Assembly: GCA_027577415.1 (NCBI GenBank) | Contig: JANBQS010000120.1 | Coordinates: 1-33,221, forward strand | DNA length: 33,221 nt | Direction: 5' to 3' | DNA from: Coemansia sp. RSA 922 | Taxonomy: Eukaryota; Kickxellomycota; Kickxellomycetes; Kickxellales; Kickxellaceae | In this document: positions 28,468 through 33,221 of the stretch, in pieces | How the letters are laid out: each line of letters starts with the position of its first letter | Numbering within the stretch: position 1 is the stretch's first letter | Made by a program: the position numbers and the translations under genes | The notes under the pieces: model-generated | What the model saw: the letters and a program-made list of their open reading frames with translations, nothing else | Databases searched by the model: none | What the model was told of the DNA's origin: nothing

Positions 28468-29556
28468 ATGAGCACCACGGTTGACCAGAGGCATCTTAGG
28501 GACATCCTCATGAACCTTATTCTTGAGCCAGAAGGCTTTACCCCAGAGAACGCGGCCGGCGGTTTGCGCTCTATAATGCGCGGCGAGGCCAGTGATGCTC
28601 AGATAGGCGGCTTTCTAACTGCATTAAGACTACGTGGCGTAGATCGCGAGCCCGAAATGATTGCTGCTCTGGCGCAAGAGATGTTAAGCAATGCCCTAAT
28701 ACCATGTATTGAGCTTGACGGCAAGTCTAGGGAGGACTTTGGCATAGTCGCTGACATTGTCGGCACTGGCGGCGATGGATGGAACACATTCAACATCTCT
28801 ACCACGTCATCGCTAATCGCCGCTGCGGCAGGACTGACTGTTGCTAAGCACGGTAGTCGATCATTCTCGTCCAACTGCGGGTCGGCAGATCTTCTTGAGA
28901 ACATGGGCTGCAACCTAAGTGCAGTATTACCGGTACACGTCGCCCAGCTTTTCAATGAGCATCACTATTGCTTTATACTGGCTAACATATTTCAGCCGTC
29001 TATGCACTATGTGACGAAGATATGGCGTGAACTCAAATTCTCTACGCCGTTCAGCGTACTAGGCCCGTTGACCAACCCAGTCATACCGAACCGCGCAGTA
29101 ATTGGCGTCAACTCAAAGGCGCTAGGTCCGGTCATGGCTGAAGCCCTTCGGATCATGGGCCGGCGTAACTATGCCGTTGTGTGCGGCGACGAGAATCTCG
29201 ATGAGATCAGTATTGCCGGCGATACACACGTCTGGCATATCCAGGAGAGCGGCGAGATTAAAAACTACACGATTCATCCGCGCGACTTTGGAGTACCAGC
29301 CCATCCGCTGTCCGAGGCAGCTGGAGCGACGCTAGAGGATAACAAGGCAACGCTACATCGCTTGCTGAGCAATGAGCTAGAGGATAGAGACATTGCCGCT
29401 CGCGACTTTGTACTGATCAACACGGGTTTCCTACTGTACGTCGCGGGTACCGCATCGTCGATGGAAGAGGGCGCCACAATTGCCAGGCAGACGCTCGAAT
29501 CCGGCAAAGTAAAGACGCTGTTAGAGAGCTTTACCAAGGCAACTTGGGCGCTCTAG
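28468..29556 (+). CDS. TRP4: Anthranilate phosphoribosyltransferase paralog, copy 2 (diverged active site)
   Basis: 362 residues from the ATG at 28468. The same two-domain family 3 glycosyltransferase layout, with GTGGDGWNTFNIST, KHGS in place of KHGN, and LDEIS. In the anthranilate-site region the usual HPxM reads QPSM, and the expected Arg is replaced by Trp (VTKIWRELKFS), while LGPLTNP is normal. The 3' half, from GVNSKALGP onward, is nearly identical to copies 1 and 3 at the nucleotide level. The first third is much closer to copy 3 than to copy 1. It ends with a short tail (FTKATWAL). It may have lost or changed its acceptor specificity; a regulatory or heteromeric role is an alternative. 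Confidence 0.86.
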   Translation: MSTTVDQRHLRDILMNLILEPEGFTPENAAGGLRSIMRGEASDAQIGGFLTALRLRGVDREPEMIAALAQEMLSNALIPCIELDGKSREDFGIVADIVGTGGDGWNTFNISTTSSLIAAAAGLTVAKHGSRSFSSNCGSADLLENMGCNLSAVLPVHVAQLFNEHHYCFILANIFQPSMHYVTKIWRELKFSTPFSVLGPLTNPVIPNRAVIGVNSKALGPVMAEALRIMGRRNYAVVCGDENLDEISIAGDTHVWHIQESGEIKNYTIHPRDFGVPAHPLSEAAGATLEDNKATLHRLLSNELEDRDIAARDFVLINTGFLLYVAGTASSMEEGATIARQTLESGKVKTLLESFTKATWAL

Positions 29557-29584
29557 GCTCGCTATCTCGCGGATTTGCGGGGGG

Positions 29585-29591
29585 TGAGTCA
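29585..29591 (+). promoter_or_regulatory. Gcn4/AP-1-type site TGAGTCA upstream of TRP4 copy 3
   Basis: Exact match to TGASTCA, the binding site of the amino-acid starvation activator Gcn4 in yeasts and its orthologs (CPC1/CpcA) in other fungi. It lies 275 bases upstream of the copy 3 start and 28 bases after the copy 2 stop. Function is inferred from position and gene type. Confidence 0.55.
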
Positions 29592-29649
29592 TCAGCCCTT
29601 GCCTAGACCCTTGTGAGCCGGCCAGATCCTTAGTGGCGGATGGTGAATC

Positions 29650-29866
29650 CGCCACACTGCATAGATTTCTTTACATTTTTTTATGCCAAATCCGTCAGAC
29701 AAGTCAGTCGCAAATTTGACAGAATCCGCTGAGAACTTCAACCAAGAGTGACCATATTTATAGGCATCCTTTTTTGGCGCATCCTTCTCTTCTCTTGAAG
29801 TTTTTTTTTATTCTTTCTGTTAACATTATTTTCTTCTTAACTCGGTCTCCCCTTTTTCTTGTAACA
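29650..29866 (+). repeat. Duplicated TRP4 promoter/leader, copy in front of paralog 3
   Basis: Partner of 28271-28467; see there. The two blocks match over CATAGA...GCCAAATCCG, CAGACAAGTCAGTC, the CCAAGAG motif, and the leader TTATTCTTTCTGT...AACATTATTTT to the start codon. Confidence 0.8.
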
Positions 29867-30985
29867 ATGGACAACACAGCTGGTCGGAGGCATCTTAGGG
29901 ACATCCTCAAGCATCTTATCCTTGAGCCAGAAGGCTTTACCCCAGAGCACGCGGCCAGCGGTTTGCGCTCGATAATGCGTGGTGAGGCTAGCGAAGCTCA
30001 GATGGGCGGCTTTCTAACTGCACTAAAGCTACGTGGTGTAGATCGCGAGCCCGAAATGATTGCTGCTCTAGCGCAAGAGATGTTAAGCAACGCTCTAATA
30101 CCGTGTATTGAGCTTGACGGCAAGTCTAGGGAGGACTTTGGCATAGTCGCTGACATTGTCGGCACTGGCGGCGATGGATGGAACACGTTCAACATCTCTA
30201 CGACTTCATCGCTGGTCGCTGCTGCGGCAGGGCTAACGGTAGCCAAGCATGGTAGCCGGGCTTCGTCATCGAATTGCGGGTCGGCAGACCTTCTTGAGAG
30301 CATGGGTTGTGACTTGGACATGGTATCGCCGTCAGATGTTGCCGAGTTACTCAATGAGCATCGGTTCTGTTTCTTGTTTGCCAGTACCTTTCACCCATCT
30401 ATGCGCTACTTGGCCAAGACAAGGCGTGAGCTCGGATTCCCGACCCCATTCAATGTACTAGGCCCATTGACCAACCCAGTCGTCCCGAACCGCGCCGTAA
30501 TTGGAGTCAACTCAAAGGCGCTAGGTCCTGTGATGGCTGAGGCTCTTCGAATCTTGGGTAGACGTAACTACGCCGTTGTGTGCGGCGACGAGAATCTCGA
30601 TGAGATCAGTATTGCCGGCGATACACACGTCTGGCATATCCAGGAGAGCGGCGAGATTAAAAACTACACGATTCATCCGCGCGACTTTGGAGTACCGGCT
30701 CATCCGCTGTCCGAGGCTGCTGGAGCGACGCTAGAGGAGAACAAGGCGACGCTACATCGCCTGGTGAGCAATGAGCTGGAAGAAAGGGATATTGCCGTTC
30801 GCGACTTTGTGCTGATCAACACGGGCTTCTTACTGTACGTCGCAGGTACTGCGTCGTCTATGGAAGAAGGTGCTACAATTGCCAGACAGACGCTCGAGTC
30901 GGGCAAGGTGAAGACGCTGCTAGAGGACTTTGGTAAATCGACTCAAGCACTAAGAATCCAAGAAGATTCTAGGACTACTATGTAG
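29867..30985 (+). CDS. TRP4: Anthranilate phosphoribosyltransferase, copy 3 (most canonical)
   Basis: 372 residues from the ATG at 29867, close to yeast Trp4 (380). The helical N-terminal domain (RHLRDILKHLILEPEGF, about 8-75) precedes the catalytic domain with GTGGDGWNTFNIST, KHGSRASSSNCGSADLLE, FHPSMRYLAKTRRELGFP (both the His and the anthranilate-binding Arg position retained), LGPLTNP and LDEIS. Only the KHGN asparagine is changed, to Ser, as in all three copies here. It catalyses anthranilate plus PRPP to phosphoribosylanthranilate, step two of tryptophan synthesis, in the cytosol. Retained residues and the upstream TGAGTCA site make it the best candidate for the working TRP4. Its stop is nine bases from that of the convergent RPP20 gene. 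Confidence 0.92.
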   Translation: MDNTAGRRHLRDILKHLILEPEGFTPEHAASGLRSIMRGEASEAQMGGFLTALKLRGVDREPEMIAALAQEMLSNALIPCIELDGKSREDFGIVADIVGTGGDGWNTFNISTTSSLVAAAAGLTVAKHGSRASSSNCGSADLLESMGCDLDMVSPSDVAELLNEHRFCFLFASTFHPSMRYLAKTRRELGFPTPFNVLGPLTNPVVPNRAVIGVNSKALGPVMAEALRILGRRNYAVVCGDENLDEISIAGDTHVWHIQESGEIKNYTIHPRDFGVPAHPLSEAAGATLEENKATLHRLVSNELEERDIAVRDFVLINTGFLLYVAGTASSMEEGATIARQTLESGKVKTLLEDFGKSTQALRIQEDSRTTM

Positions 30986-30994
30986 TTTTATAAG

Positions 30995-31441
30995 TTATCT
31001 CTTTGCACTAATCAATATCTTGAGCTTATCTGGCAGAGCCATTTTAATATGAATGGCAGAGTTCTGCCGTACCTGGGTGACTATATCGTCGGATGGGTTC
31101 TCTGGCATGACGTCGTCATAAATGTTTACAGTGTCTGTTGTCACGTCCATGGTCATTTGGTCGCTGAGGCTGGCTTTGACTGTGTTCGCTATTTTGATGG
31201 CTTGGGGAATGGCAGCGCCCAGGCCGTGGATTGTTATTGAGGGAAAATTGCGGTCAAGCAAGAGCTTTCGTGCTCTGTTGACTTGAGCTTTGAACTTTCG
31301 TGGTTCGCGTGTCACGTATATGTCGGATCGCGAGACTGAGGGGCGGATCGGTTTGCGCTTTTTGACAGAGCCCTCGATAACGGCTCGTTTTTGATCTTGC
31401 GGCCGAGACTGCAGTTTAGCGGCAGCACCAACTGGATCCAT
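30995..31441 (-). CDS. POP7: RNase P/MRP subunit Rpp20/Pop7 (Alba-like)
   Basis: 148 residues from the ATG at 31441. A basic N-terminal tail precedes an Alba-like fold with the family motifs RSDIYVTREPRKFKAQVNRA (about 39-58), then SITIHGLGAAIPQAIKIAN (about 69-87), and a C-terminal strand pattern NSAIHIKMALP. In yeast and human, Pop7/Rpp20 pairs with Pop6/Rpp25 to bind the P3 domain of RNase P and RNase MRP RNA, for tRNA 5' maturation and rRNA processing in the nucleus. The gene is divergent from LYS1 (318-base shared upstream region) and convergent with TRP4 copy 3, so its 3' UTR must overlap that transcript. Confidence 0.93.
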   Translation of the reverse strand: MDPVGAAAKLQSRPQDQKRAVIEGSVKKRKPIRPSVSRSDIYVTREPRKFKAQVNRARKLLLDRNFPSITIHGLGAAIPQAIKIANTVKASLSDQMTMDVTTDTVNIYDDVMPENPSDDIVTQVRQNSAIHIKMALPDKLKILISAKR

Positions 31442-31759
31442 TTCTGTTGTGTATGATTTTGTAGGTCGTGGAAGGCAAAGTGAATAGCTCTATTAGAGAT
31501 CAAGTCTAGTTGCGCCCAAAGAATTTTCAATGAGACGGGCGAGTAATTGCATTGGACCTTTGTATGGGCTTCCAAAATCGGAAATTTTATGAATCATAGG
31601 GGGGTGAGTCGCCCAGGCACAAATGATTCACCTAGTCCTGCAAGAAAACTTTCTCGCGGCTTAAAAAAGGCGAGCAAGAGCCTCAGAGTTGGGAGGCCTC
31701 CTTATCTTTGCTTTCTAATCACTTGTCCATAGCACAACAACAAAACAACATCAAATACC
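31442..31759. promoter_or_regulatory. Bidirectional promoter between POP7 and LYS1
   Basis: 318 bases between divergent starts. On the LYS1 side lie two near-consensus Gcn4-like heptamers, TGAGTCG (31605-31611) and TGATTCA (31624-31630), each one mismatch from TGASTCA, and an imperfect inverted repeat TTCCAAAATCGGAA (31571-31584). The latter has TCC/GGA half-sites but not the three-base spacing of yeast Lys14 sites. The LYS1 leader before the ATG is A/C-rich (CAACAACAAAACAACATC), as in strongly expressed fungal genes. Confidence 0.45.
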
Positions 31760-32872
31760 ATGTCTGCCTCTACTCCCGTCACTCACCTTTGGCTCCGCGA
31801 GGAGACCAAGCCCATGGAGCACCGCGCCGCACTGTCTCCCGACGTGTGCAAGAAGCTACTGGAGCACGGCGGGTTCGAAATCACTGTAGAAGAGTCCAAG
31901 GCACGGATCTTTGCTGACTCCGAGTACGAGGCAGCTGGATGCCGGTTAGTACCAGGCGACAGCTGGCGCACCGCACCTCAGGACGCCATTATCACTGGTC
32001 TGAAGGAGCTGCCCGAGAACGACACGTCGGCACTGCCGCACACGCACATTATGTTTGCTCACTGCTACAAGCAGCAGGGCGGATGGAAGGACGTGCTCTC
32101 GCGGTTTGTCGAGGGTGAGGGTCTGTTGTACGATTTGGAGTTTTTGCAGGACGATAATGGTCGGCGAGTGGCTGCGTTCGGGTTCTATGCCGGATTTACG
32201 GGCTCGGCTGTAGGTATCGACGCGTGGTGCCACCAGCAACTGAACAGCGGCGAAAAGTACCCCGTTATCAAGCCCTACCCGAATGAGGACGTGCTGATTG
32301 CCGAGACCAAGGAGAAGCTGGCGCGTATTGGCAAGATGCCCCGCATCATGGTCATGGGCGCCTTGGGTCGCTGTGGTAGCGGCGCTGTGTCATATGCTCG
32401 CAAGGCTGGCATCCCCGAGGAGAACATCGTCCAGTGGGACATGGCCGAAACCGCCAAGGGCGGACCGTTCAAGGAGATCATGGAGGCTGACATATTTGTC
32501 AACTGCATCTACCTGTCGTCTAAGATCCCTCCGTTCGTCACTCAGGAGCAGATCGACAACGAGCGCCAGCTCTCGGTCATCGTTGATGTGAGCTGTGATA
32601 CCACCAACCCGTTCAACCCTATCCCCATCTACAACGTCAACACCACGTTCGACAACGCGCTGCTGGACATCCAGTCTTCCAACGCCAAGCCCCTGCAGCT
32701 GTGCTCCATCGACCATCTGCCGACGATGCTGCCTCGCGAATCGTCTAACCAGTTTGCCATCGACTTGCTGCCTACCCTCTTGCAGCTGCCTACTCGCTCG
32801 TCGGCGCCCGTGTGGACTCGCGCTGAGAAGCTCTTCCACGACAAGGTCGCATCCATGGCTACCAGCGACTAA
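31760..32872 (+). CDS. LYS1: Saccharopine dehydrogenase (NAD+, L-lysine-forming)
   Basis: 370 residues, single exon, from the ATG at 31760 (yeast Lys1 is 373). It starts with the family signature HLWLREETKPMEHRAAL. The catalytic pair is in place: K82 (TGLKELPE) and H101 (MFAHCYKQQ), 19 residues apart as in yeast K77/H96. The Rossmann dinucleotide loop is VMGALGRCGSGA (about 200-211), and the substrate region includes GFYAGFTGSAVG. It catalyses the last step of the alpha-aminoadipate lysine pathway, splitting saccharopine to lysine and 2-oxoglutarate with NAD+. The C-terminus (MATSD) is not a canonical peroxisomal targeting tripeptide. Its presence is strong evidence for a fungus. Confidence 0.97.
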   Translation: MSASTPVTHLWLREETKPMEHRAALSPDVCKKLLEHGGFEITVEESKARIFADSEYEAAGCRLVPGDSWRTAPQDAIITGLKELPENDTSALPHTHIMFAHCYKQQGGWKDVLSRFVEGEGLLYDLEFLQDDNGRRVAAFGFYAGFTGSAVGIDAWCHQQLNSGEKYPVIKPYPNEDVLIAETKEKLARIGKMPRIMVMGALGRCGSGAVSYARKAGIPEENIVQWDMAETAKGGPFKEIMEADIFVNCIYLSSKIPPFVTQEQIDNERQLSVIVDVSCDTTNPFNPIPIYNVNTTFDNALLDIQSSNAKPLQLCSIDHLPTMLPRESSNQFAIDLLPTLLQLPTRSSAPVWTRAEKLFHDKVASMATSD

Positions 32873-32978
32873 GTTATTCTCGTTATTCTAGAGTTGAGCT
32901 CGGTTGATTTTTTTGTTTATTTAAAAAAAACCTTATTTATCCAATATTCTGCTAGTGATACATGAGGGTACTATTTAC

Positions 32979-33221
32979 TTAGTGGCCGTACACCACGTGG
33001 ATGTTTTGATAACTTGATGAGGCGGATGGCACCACGCGGATCTCATTGTAGTTAGCGGCGGCGCGCATCGAGTCAGTGGCGATGGCCTTTTCGTGGAAGC
33101 GTTCGATGGCAATATCCTCGTTAAAGGTAATGTCGCCAACAAAAGTGTCGACCGAAGAGTGCTCCAGCGTACTTGTTGTGCCCATGCTAGCCACGCGAGG
33201 GATGTGAGCGATGAAGCGACG
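32979..33221 (-). CDS. C-terminal end of an unrecognised protein, cut by the window edge
   Basis: The frame is open from the window end (33221) to a TAA at 32979-32981, giving the last 80 residues. The sequence (for example DTFVGDITFNEDIAIERFHEK, then NEIRVVPSASSSYQNIHVVY) has normal complexity and third-position GC like the neighbouring genes, so it is probably the 3' part of a real gene. No domain is recognised. It could be the cytoplasmic tail of a larger protein. It is convergent with LYS1, 106 bases between stops. Confidence 0.6.
   Translation of the reverse strand, partial: RRFIAHIPRVASMGTTSTLEHSSVDTFVGDITFNEDIAIERFHEKAIATDSMRAAANYNEIRVVPSASSSYQNIHVVYGH

Larger units (their letters stand above)
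29557..29866. promoter_or_regulatory. Promoter region of TRP4 copy 3
   Basis: Contains a canonical Gcn4-type TGAGTCA at 29585-29591, the duplicated promoter block from about 29650, and a TATA-like TATTTATA at 29755-29762 about 105 bases before the ATG, followed by a T/C-rich leader ending CTTGTAACA. Confidence 0.65.

Overview
The window is a compact fungal nuclear segment. Evidence for a fungus: genes with short (about 100-215 nt) GT-AG introns, one with a perfect TACTAAC branch point; LYS1 (saccharopine dehydrogenase of the fungal alpha-aminoadipate lysine pathway), TRP4-type anthranilate phosphoribosyltransferase, THS1, RAD7, RER1, ER class I mannosidase, POP7/RPP20; and CT-rich 5' leaders. 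The stand-alone APH-fold kinase, the MATH-BTB protein and a single-pass SH3 membrane protein with a Cys-rich ectodomain point to an early-diverging lineage (Zoopagomycota or Mucoromycota type). That placement is inference; no marker settles the genus.

Layout. 1-2446: AT-rich, with one weak orphan ORF. 2447-2517: tRNA-Gly(GCC). 2676-11512: four minus-strand genes: a four-exon MATH-BTB-BACK protein (with an 11-nt microexon), an APH/ACAD10-11-like kinase, RAD7, and cytosolic threonyl-tRNA synthetase (three exons). 11757-15357: a second AT-rich stretch with an unrecognised reading-frame fragment and two tandem paralogous orphan genes that also share their upstream regions. 15358-25792: four plus-strand genes acting in the secretory or plasma-membrane system: RER1, GH47 alpha-mannosidase, the SH3 membrane protein, and a synaptojanin-like Sac plus inositol-5-phosphatase. 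25831-26241: a small secreted Gly/Tyr/Met-rich protein (minus). 27018-30985: three tandem TRP4 paralogs (plus). 30995-31441: RPP20/POP7 (minus). 31760-32872: LYS1 (plus). 32979-33221: C-terminal end of an unrecognised gene (minus), cut by the window edge.

The most unusual parts are (a) the TRP4 triplication, in which the 3' half is almost identical among copies while the anthranilate-binding segment has diverged, only copy 3 keeping the expected arginine and having a canonical TGAGTCA Gcn4-type site upstream; and (b) an orphan small-protein family in the AT-rich segments, with two tandem members carrying duplicated promoters and a possible third, divergent member at 1352-1834. Several spliced models below were worked out by hand from splice signals and reading-frame phase; they are predictions.
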